Part shown: piece after piece, positions 34,287 to 43,567 of the stretch | Position numbering within the stretch: position 1 is the first letter of the stretch | Layout of the letters: each line of letters begins with the position of its first letter | NCBI GenBank assembly: GCA_020636105.1 | Contig: JACJYL010000002.1 | Coordinates: forward strand, 1,330,001 to 1,394,000 | Direction of reading: 5' to 3' | Origin: Lewinellaceae bacterium | Lineage (GTDB): Bacteria > Bacteroidota > Bacteroidia > Chitinophagales > Saprospiraceae | DNA: 64,000 nt | Position numbers and translations under genes: made by a program | Notes under the pieces: model-generated | What the model saw: the letters and a program-made list of their open reading frames with translations, nothing else | What the model was told of the DNA's origin: nothing | Database searches by the model: none

Positions 34287-36806
34287 CTATTGAGTGGACT
34301 TACGCCTTTTCCCTTGCCATCTTTTCCATCCTTTCACCCCTTCATACCAAACTACGAATAAAAAGCCCGCTCCAATGCTGACCAAAAGCTGGTGAAGATC
34401 AATGGATTCCATCTCAAAGAATGTCGTAAGGGGCGGTACAAAAAGTAAGGTCCCCGCGATCAGGATTGTGATCCCAATGATGATCGGCACCAGGTTGTTT
34501 TTGTGCTTTAGGGTGGTAAGCATTGAGTAATAAAAAGACCGGTTGACCAAAGTCAGAAATATATTGGCGGAAATCATGGTTGTGAAAACCATGGCCCGGG
34601 TTTGCAATTCATCCACGCCGTTATAAACGGCATATTGATAAACCAGCAAAGTGCCGAGGGTGATCATAAGTCCCTGGATGATGCTGGTGGTAAGTTCTTT
34701 CCAATTGAAAAATGTAGCAGTAAACGGCCTCGGTTTTTCGATCATGGTATTTTTTTCCATGGGTTCATTTTCGTAAATGATGGAACAGGTCGGCCCCATG
34801 ATCAATTCAAACAAAATGACGTGAATGGGAGAAAAAATATTGGGATAAATCCAACCCAGGGCAAGGGGAATAAAGACCATCAAAACAATGGGAATATGGA
34901 TGGAAATAATGTATCGAATGGCCTTTTTTAAATTGGTATAAATCCTTCGTCCCATAGCGATGGCATCCACCATTTTTGAAAAATCATCTTCCACGAGAAT
35001 CAGAGAAGCCGCCTGTTTGGCAATTTCTGTTCCTTTTTTTCCCATGGCAATGCCGATATGTGCCGCTTTCAGTGCAGGGCCGTCATTGACACCATCGCCA
35101 GTCATTGCGACGATCTCATTTCTTTTTTTCAGGGCATTGATGATTTTCAGCTTAGCTTCCGGGAACATGCGGGTAAACACCATGGTGTGCGGGACGACTT
35201 CTTCCAGTTCGCCATCCGTCATTTGCATCAATGCTTCTCCGCTAAGGCTTTTATCATACCCCTTGAACCCAACTTGTTTGGCAATGGCACGGGTAGTGGT
35301 GGCATTATCCCCTGTGACTATTTTTACGGAAATTCCCGCCTTTTCAAAATCTTCAAAAACAGTAAGAATATTTTTTTTGGGCGGGTCATAAAAGGCGACA
35401 ATGCCTTTAAAATCAAAACGAAATTGTTGTTGTTGTTCGGGAAAATCACCACTATGATTGAGCACCTCTCCTACACCTAAAACCCGGTACCCTTCGACTG
35501 CCAGCATATGCACTGCCGCTTCAATTTTGCGTTTATCCTCCGATGAAAGGTTGGAAATTTCCATAAAGGACTCCGGCGCCCCTTTGGCAGCGATAATGCG
35601 TTCCCCTTTCCCGTTTTGGAAGATATGAGTCATCATAGGAGGTTTCCCTCCGAGGGGATATTCGTGGATCATTTTAAAATCGGGTCGTTCATCAACGTCG
35701 AGATATGTGGCATAAGCCTGGTGCAGGGCTTCCTCCATGGGATCGAAAGGAATGGGCTCGCTCGCCCACATGGCCAACCGTATCAAAGCTCTTTCTTCCT
35801 TCGATAGATCATGATCGATGCCAACCGTTTCACCAGTATTCTGTAAAAAAAGTTTTGCCAGGTCCATTTTATTCTCTGTGATGGTTCCTGTTTTATCGGT
35901 ACAAATGACCGTGGCACTTCCGAGGGTCTCTACCGTTTTCATCTGTTTGACCACGATGCCTAATTTCATGAGCCGCCAGGAGCCCAGTGCCATAAAAGTA
36001 GTAAAGGCCACCGGAATCTCTTCCGGCAGAATACTCATGGCAAGGGTCAGTGCATTGAGCAGGCTATGGAGCAGATCAAGAGACCTTGCATAATTGAGTA
36101 CCCATACAATCAAAAAAATTACGGCCCCTGCAATGACCATTTTTTTGACAAAATCATTGATCTGTCTTTCGAGGGGAGTCTTTTCTTCCTGAATACTTTC
36201 CAGGCTTTTTCCGATCTTCCCGATCTGGGTGGCATTGCCTATGGCAGTTATGGTTGCAATGGCCAGTCCGCTGGCTACCGTCGTGCCCCTAAAAATAAAA
36301 TGATCTTCTTTGGATTGATCCTTGTAAACGGTGAAGGATTCCCCGGTAAGAATGGATTCGTTGACCGAAAAATCATTGGAATGAACGATGGTGCCGTCAG
36401 CCGAAATAATGGTTCCTTCTTCCACCATCAGGCTGTCTCCCACCACCAATTCTTCGCTTTTGATCTCTTCCACCTCTCCCTCTCGTATTACCTTGCAATT
36501 GGGCTGGGTAAAGGTTTTTAACTTCTCCAGCGCCTGCCGGCTCCTCGAATCCTGATATAGGGAAATGGTCCACACCAAAACAATGGCCACCGCCAGGAAA
36601 ATCCCGTCTCCTGTATGCCCGGTAATAAAATAAATGGAAGAAGCGGCCAGCAACAAGAGGATCATGGGTTCCCGGAGAAAACTTTTTATGGCCGCAAAAA
36701 ATTTGTTTTCTTTTTTATACTCCAGGCGGTTGTAACCGTATGTTTTGCGTGACTGAATTACCTGTTCTTCAGATAAACCTTTTATTTTAAAATTGTCTAT
36801 TGACAT
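34287..36806 (-). CDS. P-type cation-transporting ATPase
   Basis: 839 residues with an N-terminal cation-ATPase domain (GLSEEQVIQSRKTYGYNRL). The actuator loop has SILTGESFTVYKD, the helix-4 ion site reads SILPEEIPVAF, the phosphorylation site Asp304 is in CTDKTGTITEN, and the hinge is AMTGDGVNDGPALKAAHIGIAMG. About 8-10 membrane helices are expected. The PEEIP site and overall layout suit P2-type Ca2+ or related cation pumps rather than heavy-metal pumps, which carry CPC. The ion is not certain. Single gene. Confidence 0.9.
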   Translation of the reverse strand: MSIDNFKIKGLSEEQVIQSRKTYGYNRLEYKKENKFFAAIKSFLREPMILLLLAASSIYFITGHTGDGIFLAVAIVLVWTISLYQDSRSRQALEKLKTFTQPNCKVIREGEVEEIKSEELVVGDSLMVEEGTIISADGTIVHSNDFSVNESILTGESFTVYKDQSKEDHFIFRGTTVASGLAIATITAIGNATQIGKIGKSLESIQEEKTPLERQINDFVKKMVIAGAVIFLIVWVLNYARSLDLLHSLLNALTLAMSILPEEIPVAFTTFMALGSWRLMKLGIVVKQMKTVETLGSATVICTDKTGTITENKMDLAKLFLQNTGETVGIDHDLSKEERALIRLAMWASEPIPFDPMEEALHQAYATYLDVDERPDFKMIHEYPLGGKPPMMTHIFQNGKGERIIAAKGAPESFMEISNLSSEDKRKIEAAVHMLAVEGYRVLGVGEVLNHSGDFPEQQQQFRFDFKGIVAFYDPPKKNILTVFEDFEKAGISVKIVTGDNATTTRAIAKQVGFKGYDKSLSGEALMQMTDGELEEVVPHTMVFTRMFPEAKLKIINALKKRNEIVAMTGDGVNDGPALKAAHIGIAMGKKGTEIAKQAASLILVEDDFSKMVDAIAMGRRIYTNLKKAIRYIISIHIPIVLMVFIPLALGWIYPNIFSPIHVILFELIMGPTCSIIYENEPMEKNTMIEKPRPFTATFFNWKELTTSIIQGLMITLGTLLVYQYAVYNGVDELQTRAMVFTTMISANIFLTLVNRSFYYSMLTTLKHKNNLVPIIIGITILIAGTLLFVPPLTTFFEMESIDLHQLLVSIGAGFLFVVWYEGVKGWKRWQGKRRKSTQ

Positions 36807-36822
36807 ATTTTTTTGATAAAGG

Positions 36823-36956
36823 CTAGTGGTTTGTCAATACTAAATTTCCGAGTATTGAACATTGAAGATATTGTTATAAATAATTGTTATGCAAAGGAAT
36901 AAATAATATTTACAATTAATATAGCCCTAATTTTTAGACTTGGTAAACCACTAGTC
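36823..36956. repeat. Short inverted repeat pair flanking AT-rich segment
   Basis: CTAGTGGTTTGTCAA on the left and TTGGTAAACCACTAG on the right are near-perfect reverse complements about 105 bp apart. The AT-rich interior holds no gene. It may be a palindromic mobile relic or just the leader of the ATPase gene. Confidence 0.45.
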
Positions 36957-37011
36957 ATGAAAATTATAATTTTGACCCGATCCCCTGCCGGGATAATTCC
37001 TTTTTATCTGT

Positions 37012-37989
37012 TTATTGGTTATCTTTATTTTTTCTGGATTGATAAAAAAACAATTCCTCAACAAAAGATAAATCCAGTTTTAACAAATCTCCAATTTGAC
37101 TTGAATCCATTCCATTGGTTTTTAAGGTCTCAACCACTCTTGACAAGGCCTCTAATTTCCCCTGTTCAAGTCCCTGTTCGAGCCCCTGTTCAAGTCCTTC
37201 TTCGAGTCCTTCAGCCCTTCCTTCCGCATACCCTTGCTCTTTTCCTTGTCTTTTAAGTTCCTGTTCAATGGCTTCCATGATTCCCATAGGCTCTGATTTT
37301 TTGATTAATGGTTGAATATTGTTATCAAAAATACGCTTTTCCTGTACTTTTTCCAAATTGATATAATAACTGATAAAGTTGAACAATCGTTCGATTTTCC
37401 ATTTGGGATATCCCCTCTCAAATAGCGTTTTTGCCATTTTTAGTTTCAATTCAAGACGATTTACATCCTTACCCTTTTGTAGTTCAATCCAGACCGTTTC
37501 TAATATTATAGAAAATGGATTTTGAGGGTTTTCAGCAAATTCTTTTTTGCTTTTTTCCAATACTTTATACGTTCGGTAATTGTATAGAATGCTGGTACCC
37601 CAAAATTCACTTTTATAAAATTTTGGGTGAAAAGAAAAACGGTGATCGGTAAAAATAGCTAAAGCCGTAACCGGTTTATTATATTTGTCAATTATCCGAT
37701 AATAATAGGTAAACATCCTATGAGAAAAAGCAAAATCCTCATATCCCTGAACTTCAACGTGACATAATATCCATTTTTCTTGCCCATTACGAAGATATAT
37801 TTTCACCAGCTTGTCAACAAATCTTTGGGAAGCCACTGAATCCGGGAATAATTGTTCCAGTTCTTTGTCCAAAAACTCAAACTCCCGATTAAAGTCTATT
37901 TCAGAAATGACTTCCGAAAAAAAATAGCGCAAAAAATCTTCAAAAAAATCCTCAAGGACGCCTTTCCATAAAATGTCTTTTGTTATCAT
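37012..37989 (-). CDS. Rpn family PD-(D/E)XK nuclease / putative transposase
   Basis: 325 residues. The PD-(D/E)XK core is FVDKLVKIYLRNGQEKWILCHVEVQGYED, with the E-x-Q of the catalytic centre. It continues FSHRMFTYYYRIIDKY and the family's conserved ALAIFTD. The C-terminus has a Glu/Gln/Gly-rich repeat (EGLEEGLEQGLEQGLEQGK) typical of Rpn/DUF4351-type proteins. Rpn proteins are recombination-promoting nucleases that can act alone and vary in copy number. The gene is clearly more AT-rich than its neighbours, suggesting transfer. Confidence 0.85.
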   Translation of the reverse strand: MITKDILWKGVLEDFFEDFLRYFFSEVISEIDFNREFEFLDKELEQLFPDSVASQRFVDKLVKIYLRNGQEKWILCHVEVQGYEDFAFSHRMFTYYYRIIDKYNKPVTALAIFTDHRFSFHPKFYKSEFWGTSILYNYRTYKVLEKSKKEFAENPQNPFSIILETVWIELQKGKDVNRLELKLKMAKTLFERGYPKWKIERLFNFISYYINLEKVQEKRIFDNNIQPLIKKSEPMGIMEAIEQELKRQGKEQGYAEGRAEGLEEGLEQGLEQGLEQGKLEALSRVVETLKTNGMDSSQIGDLLKLDLSFVEELFFYQSRKNKDNQ

Positions 37990-38074
37990 TTGGTAGATTG
38001 AGAAAAATTAAAAAGGAACCCAATATACCTATAAATGTTTTAAAAATAAAAATAATAAACAAAAAAGTTTTAAA

Positions 38075-38758
38075 TTAAATAATTTCCTTTACCAGCAAAT
38101 TGATGTCACTGTTTCCCAGGATTGTTTTGGGGCTTCCCGCCGAAGCTACCCTGATCATGGCCAATCCCATATTGGTCGTGCTGGTCGCTGCACCGGGAAA
38201 GTGTTTCAAAATGGCATAAAGCGGGCTGAAAAAAACGTAAAGCAGGTTGTATAGTTTTGTTCTTGACGTGATGCCTCGTTGTGGTTGAATAAATCCCGGA
38301 CGGAACATATAAGCTGATTTAAACCCTAAGTTTAGCAGATCATTTTCCGTTTTCCCTTTGACCCTTGCCCACCGGGTACGCCCCTTTTCCGTAGAATCCG
38401 TGCCTTGCCCGGAGACGTAACAGAAGGTCATATTTTCGTTTTGTTTAAGCAGCGTTTTAGCAAAATTCATTGTCAAATCGTAGGTTATTTTTTGATAAAC
38501 ATCTTCTGGTGTTCCGACGCTGGTGATGCCCAGGCAAAAGAAACAGGCATCGTAACCTACGAGATCCTTTTCAATCGGAACCAGGTTGAAAAAATCTTCC
38601 ACAATGAGTTCCTTCAATTTCGGATGCTCCATTCCCAGGGCATTCCTGTTCACTACTAAAACTGAGTCAATGGTTTTGCTGTCCAGGCATTCCAACAACA
38701 CTCCTTTTCCAACCATTCCTGTTGCCCCCGTGATGATGACGTTGAGTCCCATATTCAA
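38075..38758 (-). CDS. NAD(P)-binding Rossmann protein, SDR/NmrA-like
   Basis: 227 residues with a nucleotide-binding start VIITGATGMVGKGVLLECL and a second strand ending VVNRN. CFFCLGITSVGTPEDVYQKITYDL and YVSGQGTDSTEKGRTRWARVKGKTENDL carry the S and K-type catalytic or structural residues of atypical SDR proteins; RPGFIQPQ is also characteristic. Substrate unknown; members are often described as putative NAD-dependent epimerases. The downstream end is followed by the Rpn gene; the GNAT gene ends 6 bp upstream of its start, so the two may be co-transcribed. Confidence 0.87.
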   Translation of the reverse strand: MNMGLNVIITGATGMVGKGVLLECLDSKTIDSVLVVNRNALGMEHPKLKELIVEDFFNLVPIEKDLVGYDACFFCLGITSVGTPEDVYQKITYDLTMNFAKTLLKQNENMTFCYVSGQGTDSTEKGRTRWARVKGKTENDLLNLGFKSAYMFRPGFIQPQRGITSRTKLYNLLYVFFSPLYAILKHFPGAATSTTNMGLAMIRVASAGSPKTILGNSDINLLVKEII

Positions 38759-38763
38759 TAATT

Positions 38764-39336
38764 TTATTTATTCCAATCTGAGGTCAGCAAGCAAAATATT
38801 TCACTGTCCAAAAACTTCCCTTCAAAGAAATAATTCTCCCGAAAATGAGCTTCCTTTTGAAACCCCAATTTCAGGAGTAACTTTATGGAAGGGACATTCT
38901 TTGAGTTGACATTCGCCTCCATGCTATGAATCGCCATCTCCTCAAACCCAAAATCCAGCAAAAGCTGAAGTGTTTCCGTCATATACCCCTTTCCCCAATA
39001 TTCAGGTAACAGCGAATATCCAATCTCTGCTCTTCTATTATGCCGATCCAGCTTCCAAAAGCAAAAATATCCGGCAAATTTGTTGGAGTTTTTTTCCTCA
39101 ATCACCCAGTTGATCCCCTTTTTTGCCTTAAAATCCTCCAGGATTTCTTTGATCTTTGCTTCCGAATCACTCAAACTCCTGTGCCATACCGAATCCATGA
39201 ACTGCATGACTCTTTCATCCGAACGGAGGGCAAAAAAACCCGGGGCATCTCCCAATTCAAATGCCCGGAACAACAATCGCTCGCTCTCCAAAACGGGAAA
39301 TCGATCAAATACCTTATCATTTATTTCCTTAACCAT
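38764..39336 (-). CDS. GNAT family N-acetyltransferase (RimJ/RimL type)
   Basis: I take the ATG at 39336 (MVKEINDKVFDRFPVLE) rather than the longer frame to 39438, since the preceding residues lack a fold and lie next to a repeat array; this gives 190 residues. It has the RimJ-type signature LESERLLFRAFELGD, IGYSLLPEYWGKGYMTETLQLLLDFGF for acetyl-CoA binding and LLLKLGFQKEAHFRENY. It probably acetylates a ribosomal protein N-terminus, amino acid or small amine. The Rossmann gene follows 5 bp later. Confidence 0.87.
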   Translation of the reverse strand: MVKEINDKVFDRFPVLESERLLFRAFELGDAPGFFALRSDERVMQFMDSVWHRSLSDSEAKIKEILEDFKAKKGINWVIEEKNSNKFAGYFCFWKLDRHNRRAEIGYSLLPEYWGKGYMTETLQLLLDFGFEEMAIHSMEANVNSKNVPSIKLLLKLGFQKEAHFRENYFFEGKFLDSEIFCLLTSDWNK

Positions 39337-39436
39337 TTTCAATTTTTTAGTGCTCAATTTTTCAAAACCCCTCTTTTCTTCCCTCGATCTGCGGGCTAAA
39401 GACAATCCCTGGTTTCCCAATAAAATATATATCGCC

Positions 39437-39481
39437 AAACCAGCAACATGTCAACGAGCAACCAGTAACGAGTAACCAGTA
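39437..39481. repeat. Heptanucleotide array, reverse orientation, 5-6 units
   Basis: ACCAGCA, ACGAGCA, ACCAGTA and ACGAGTA units are reverse complements of the 32591 array units, with one degraded unit. They lie upstream of the GNAT gene and just beyond the end of the T9SS gene. Confidence 0.75.
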
Positions 39482-39496
39482 TCAAGCCCCCAGAAC

Positions 39497-41779
39497 TCAC
39501 CTCAACAAAGCCACTCCTCCCTCAATCTCTACATCTCTCCACCTGTTGTTCTCAAACACACGGAAAGACATAAACCACACGTAATATCCTTCCCCTGCCG
39601 GTTCGCCACGATACTCCCCGCCCCATCCCTTATCAGGACTATCCGATTCAAAAATCATTCCGCCCCATCGATCGAATACGATCATGTTAAAATCCACCAG
39701 CGGGCAATCAGATAAAGGCTGAAGGTAATCATTTATGCCATCATCATTGGGCGAAAATGCATTGGGCACATATACATCACACACTTCACATTCAAAGATC
39801 ACCACCTGGTCGAAAATTTCTTCACATATATTGTAGGCTCTGACCGTGTAGATCCCAGGAGTTGGAACTTTATAAACGGCTACATCCTGCCCATCCTGCC
39901 ATTCATATGCCGCAAGGGTTCCCGCCCCGGCAGAGGCATCCAGCCGGATATCATATCCCGGGCAAAGGAAGGTATCTCTTCCCAGTTTGGTCTGGATGGT
40001 ATCCAGGATAAATACATTGATGCTATCCACAATATCATTACAGGCAGTCTGAATGGTTACTTTGTAATCACCACTCTGTGAAACCGTATAAGTCGGTAAG
40101 GTGCTCCCATCCTGCCACTGGTAGGTTGCCCCGGCCACGCTCAGGTCAAAACCAAGGGTTTGTCCGTTACACAAAACCGTATCCTTCCCAAGGTCGAAAA
40201 ACGGTTCACCGATAAACTCGACAAGGATCATGTCTGAAAGGGTTTCACAAGGTGTGGTTACCGTTACGGCATAAGTGCCTGTTTGGGTAATATTCCTCTG
40301 TGGGGAAATACTTCCATCTTCCCACAAATAGGTGGCCAGGTCGGGATGCGTAACATCCATCCACAGGGTATCTCCTTCACACAACACCTGGTCAGCCCCC
40401 AAAGCCAAAGTCAAAGGAAGATAATAATCCACCTCAATGGCATCGGATACCGTACCGCAGGCATTGGTCACGTCAACGGAATAACTCCCCGAAGTCGTTA
40501 CTTCAAAATTTGGACCTACACTTCCATCCTGCCACAAATAGGTAGCCAGGTCATTAGTCACATCCAAAGACAGGGTCTCCCCAACGCAAAGGACCTCATC
40601 CGCCCCAAGCTCAACTACCGGCACATCCAGCTGGACGACGACCTCCACGGAATCCACTCCTGTTCCGCAAAGGGCTGTGACAGTAACCGCATAAATTCCA
40701 CCAGTATTGATGGAAAGTTCGGCATTCGTACTGCCATCCTGCCATTGATAGGCAGTCGCTCCGGGGAATGTAGCATCCAGGACAAGGGTATTCCCATCAC
40801 AAAGTAAGGTAGTGTCGGGTCCGATATTCGGGCTGACCGAAATTGGCACCACAATACTAAAAGGGATGAACTGAGATTGGGCGGGATTGTCACACAGATC
40901 GAGCACCTCGGTGGCACCATCTGTAATCAAAGCCAATTGGTAATTTCCAAGGCCCTGTAATGGCGGATCAACGGTAAGCGTGAAATATCTTTCCTGTTCC
41001 CCTCCCGCATCACAGCCCGCAGAAGTCAGGCTCAAGGTATAAGGTCCGCCCGGACCAGCAAGGGCAAAATTGGATGCTTCGATTGTACCGCACTGGATAT
41101 ATTCTGAAAATTCAATGCTTATCGTATTTTCATTACACTCATCCGGGAATTGCGCCCCCTGAATGTCTGGCAAGGTTTCATCAATAATCCCCAACCCGGT
41201 TGAGCTTCCGAAATCAATGGTGTAGCCGTCCTGTGAACCCGTCCAGTTGGAAACCATCAACACATAGGTATTGCCCTGCAACATCGGTACAAAATCGTTG
41301 AAAGCGGAATTCCCTGCAAACTGAGAAGGCGGATTGGCGAAACACCCCGGCCCCTGTACATTCCAGTTGGAATCACCGTTGGCTCCTGTGGGACCATGAC
41401 AGCCCGTACCCCCCGAAGCATTGCAACTCACCTGGAGGCTTGAATTTGAAAAAATATCCTCGCAGGTAGCATTGGTAATATCAAAAAGTGCCCAATCGTA
41501 ATCGTCATTCAAATTGTTAGGCGTAATGACAAAACCGAGATTCCCATCCTCGTTGGCCGTAAATACGTACCATACAGAATTGATCTCCCCATCGGTACAA
41601 CTATTTAACCCGTTTATCTCGTTGGGATAATTCCCTGTTCCGGAAGGGGAAACGGTTTCAACATAAGTCTGCTGACAAACAGGAATGGCCCCCAGACAAT
41701 CCTGAATGGTGGGTACCTGGGCAAATGTTGATAAGGTAATAAATTGGAGAAAAAGGGTAATTAGAAGAGCACCTCTCAT
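39497..41779 (-). CDS. Secreted multi-repeat protein with type B T9SS (gliding-motility) domain
   Basis: Starting at 41779 (MRGALLITLFLQFITLSTFAQ) gives a signal peptide and about 760 residues; the earlier start at 41854 adds 25 residues before it. An N-terminal domain with CLGAIPVCQQTY and WYVFTANEDGNLGFVITP is followed by a Big-type module. At least five repeats then carry the pattern LCxGxTLxLDxT, ATYxWQDGS and SGxYxVxV. The sorting domain starts at YVPNAFSPNDDGINDYL and has FDRWGGMIFESD. It looks like a long surface adhesin exported by the T9SS. The strongly similar repeats invite copy-number change. Confidence 0.9.
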   Translation of the reverse strand: MRGALLITLFLQFITLSTFAQVPTIQDCLGAIPVCQQTYVETVSPSGTGNYPNEINGLNSCTDGEINSVWYVFTANEDGNLGFVITPNNLNDDYDWALFDITNATCEDIFSNSSLQVSCNASGGTGCHGPTGANGDSNWNVQGPGCFANPPSQFAGNSAFNDFVPMLQGNTYVLMVSNWTGSQDGYTIDFGSSTGLGIIDETLPDIQGAQFPDECNENTISIEFSEYIQCGTIEASNFALAGPGGPYTLSLTSAGCDAGGEQERYFTLTVDPPLQGLGNYQLALITDGATEVLDLCDNPAQSQFIPFSIVVPISVSPNIGPDTTLLCDGNTLVLDATFPGATAYQWQDGSTNAELSINTGGIYAVTVTALCGTGVDSVEVVVQLDVPVVELGADEVLCVGETLSLDVTNDLATYLWQDGSVGPNFEVTTSGSYSVDVTNACGTVSDAIEVDYYLPLTLALGADQVLCEGDTLWMDVTHPDLATYLWEDGSISPQRNITQTGTYAVTVTTPCETLSDMILVEFIGEPFFDLGKDTVLCNGQTLGFDLSVAGATYQWQDGSTLPTYTVSQSGDYKVTIQTACNDIVDSINVFILDTIQTKLGRDTFLCPGYDIRLDASAGAGTLAAYEWQDGQDVAVYKVPTPGIYTVRAYNICEEIFDQVVIFECEVCDVYVPNAFSPNDDGINDYLQPLSDCPLVDFNMIVFDRWGGMIFESDSPDKGWGGEYRGEPAGEGYYVWFMSFRVFENNRWRDVEIEGGVALLR

Positions 41780-41898
41780 AGTTTTTCTCCCGAAGATAAA
41801 GTTTTTTATGTTTAGGAAACTAATTTGTGCCGTTTTTGGTATTAGAGTTACCAAAATAGGGTTTACTCGTTACAGGGTACTTGTTTCCCGGCACGTAA

Positions 41899-41980
41899 AT
41901 GAGCCAGCAACCAGCAAACCAGCAACGAGCAAACCAGCAACCAACAAACCAGCAACGAGCAACCAGCAACCAGTTATCCA
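41899..41980. repeat. Heptanucleotide array, reverse orientation, about 11 units
   Basis: Units ACCAGCA, ACGAGCA and ACCAACA, some separated by an extra A, form the reverse complement of the 32591 array. The array fills the divergent promoter region between the T9SS adhesin and the MATE exporter, ending just before the MATE start codon at 41988. Confidence 0.85.
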
Positions 41981-41987
41981 GTAAATC

Positions 41988-43373
41988 ATGAATAAAACCT
42001 TACGTCTTATTTCCGACGCCATCCACGGCAAAGAACTGGACTTCACTTCCGGCAGCATCAATCGGGCAATCCTATTGCTGGCGATTCCCATGGTGCTGGA
42101 AATGTTGATGGAATCCCTTTTCTCCATCGTCGACATCTATTTTGTCGGACAGGTGGGGGTGGATGCTGTAGCCACCGTGGGGCTAACAGAATCCATCAAC
42201 ACCCTGATCTATTCCATGGCGATGGGGTTGGCGATGGCCGCCACCGCCATGGTTTCACGGAGGGTGGGAGAAAAGAAAAAGGAAGAAGCCTCTCATGCTG
42301 CCGTCCAGGCGATTCTGATTAGTATTTTCATCTCCGTTATCATAGGGATCCCGGCCTTCATTTTCGCCGGGGATATTCTCAGGCTGATGGGAGGAAGTGA
42401 AACCGTGGTTGCCAGTGGTTCCACCTATACCAGGATACTACTGGGATCGAATATCGTCATCCTTTTACTTTTTGTAAACAATGCCATTTTTCGGGGGGCA
42501 GGCAATGCCAACCTGGCGATGAAATCCTTATGGATCGCCAATATTGCCAATATCATTCTCGACCCGCTGTTGATTTTCGGTTACGGGCCTTTTCCGGAAT
42601 TGGGCGTCACCGGAGCTGCCGTGGCGACGACCCTAGGAAGGGGCTTGGGTGTGGCTTATCAAACCTGGCTGCTCACCAAGGGAACCGGCATTTTATCACC
42701 CAAAAAGTCTTCTCTCAAATTTGACTGGACCATCATTCGAAAACTGGTCGATGTGGCCTCAACGGGGGCAGGGCAATTTCTGATCGCCTCTGCCAGCTGG
42801 GTATTCCTCATGCGTATCGTAGCCAATTTCGGCAGTGAGACGGTTGCCGGTTATGTAATTGCCATACGCATCCTCATTTTTACGATTTTGCCAGCCTGGG
42901 GCATTGCCAATGCTGCGTCTACCCTCACGGGGCAAAACCTTGGTGCAGGCCAACCGGAAAGAGCGGAAACTTCGGTCTGGCGCAGCGCTTTTGTAAATAT
43001 GTTGTTCCTGCTCAGTGTCTCCATCATTTATTTCATTTTCGCTCCCTCCCTAATCGGGTTTTTCACAGACGACCCGAAAGTCATTGAGGCCGGCATTTTG
43101 AGCCTGAGGATCTTTTGCGCCGGCTATCTTTTTTTCGCCTATGGCATGGTCATAAGCCAATCGTTCAACGGTGCTGGTGACACTCGTACACCGACCGTCG
43201 TCAACATCATTTGCTTTTGGTTTATCGAGATTCCACTGGGATATTTCCTTGCCCTCACCCTGGGATGGGGGCTCGCCGGCGTTTGCTGGGCTGCAGCCAT
43301 CAGTGAGAGCCTCATGGCCATTACGGTCGTCGTTATTTTTCGTCGCGGCAAATGGAAGGAGGTGAAGATTTAG
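41988..43373 (+). CDS. MATE family efflux transporter
   Basis: 461 residues with 12 hydrophobic helices in two similar halves. Typical MATE features are AIPMVLEMLMESLFSIVDIYFVGQVG, AMAATAMVSRRVGEKK, NNAIFRGAGNANLAMKSLWIANIANIILDPLLIF and QSFNGAGDTRTPTVVNIICFWFIEIPLGYF. It exports cationic drugs or toxic metabolites using a Na+ or H+ gradient. The heptamer array lies 7 bp ahead of the ATG, so the leader of this gene is the array. Confidence 0.93.
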   Translation: MNKTLRLISDAIHGKELDFTSGSINRAILLLAIPMVLEMLMESLFSIVDIYFVGQVGVDAVATVGLTESINTLIYSMAMGLAMAATAMVSRRVGEKKKEEASHAAVQAILISIFISVIIGIPAFIFAGDILRLMGGSETVVASGSTYTRILLGSNIVILLLFVNNAIFRGAGNANLAMKSLWIANIANIILDPLLIFGYGPFPELGVTGAAVATTLGRGLGVAYQTWLLTKGTGILSPKKSSLKFDWTIIRKLVDVASTGAGQFLIASASWVFLMRIVANFGSETVAGYVIAIRILIFTILPAWGIANAASTLTGQNLGAGQPERAETSVWRSAFVNMLFLLSVSIIYFIFAPSLIGFFTDDPKVIEAGILSLRIFCAGYLFFAYGMVISQSFNGAGDTRTPTVVNIICFWFIEIPLGYFLALTLGWGLAGVCWAAAISESLMAITVVVIFRRGKWKEVKI

Positions 43374-43567
43374 ACAACCTGAATTTCGATGGACGGTTAA
43401 TTCAACAATAATTTGAACCTGGAACTTTGAACAGCCCCTCAAATGAGCATCCTCCCCAAAATGGGTTAAAAAATTTGGACCAGTAGCATACTCCCCCCTA
43501 AATAATTTGGTCATCCATTATGCACTTTAAACTTTAGTCTTTTACCTTTAGCCTTTAAATTTTCTTT

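Noticed and set aside
35058..35480. Long open frames antisense to the P-type ATPase
   Set aside because: They are shadows of a strongly biased coding sequence; the ATPase frame has all catalytic motifs.
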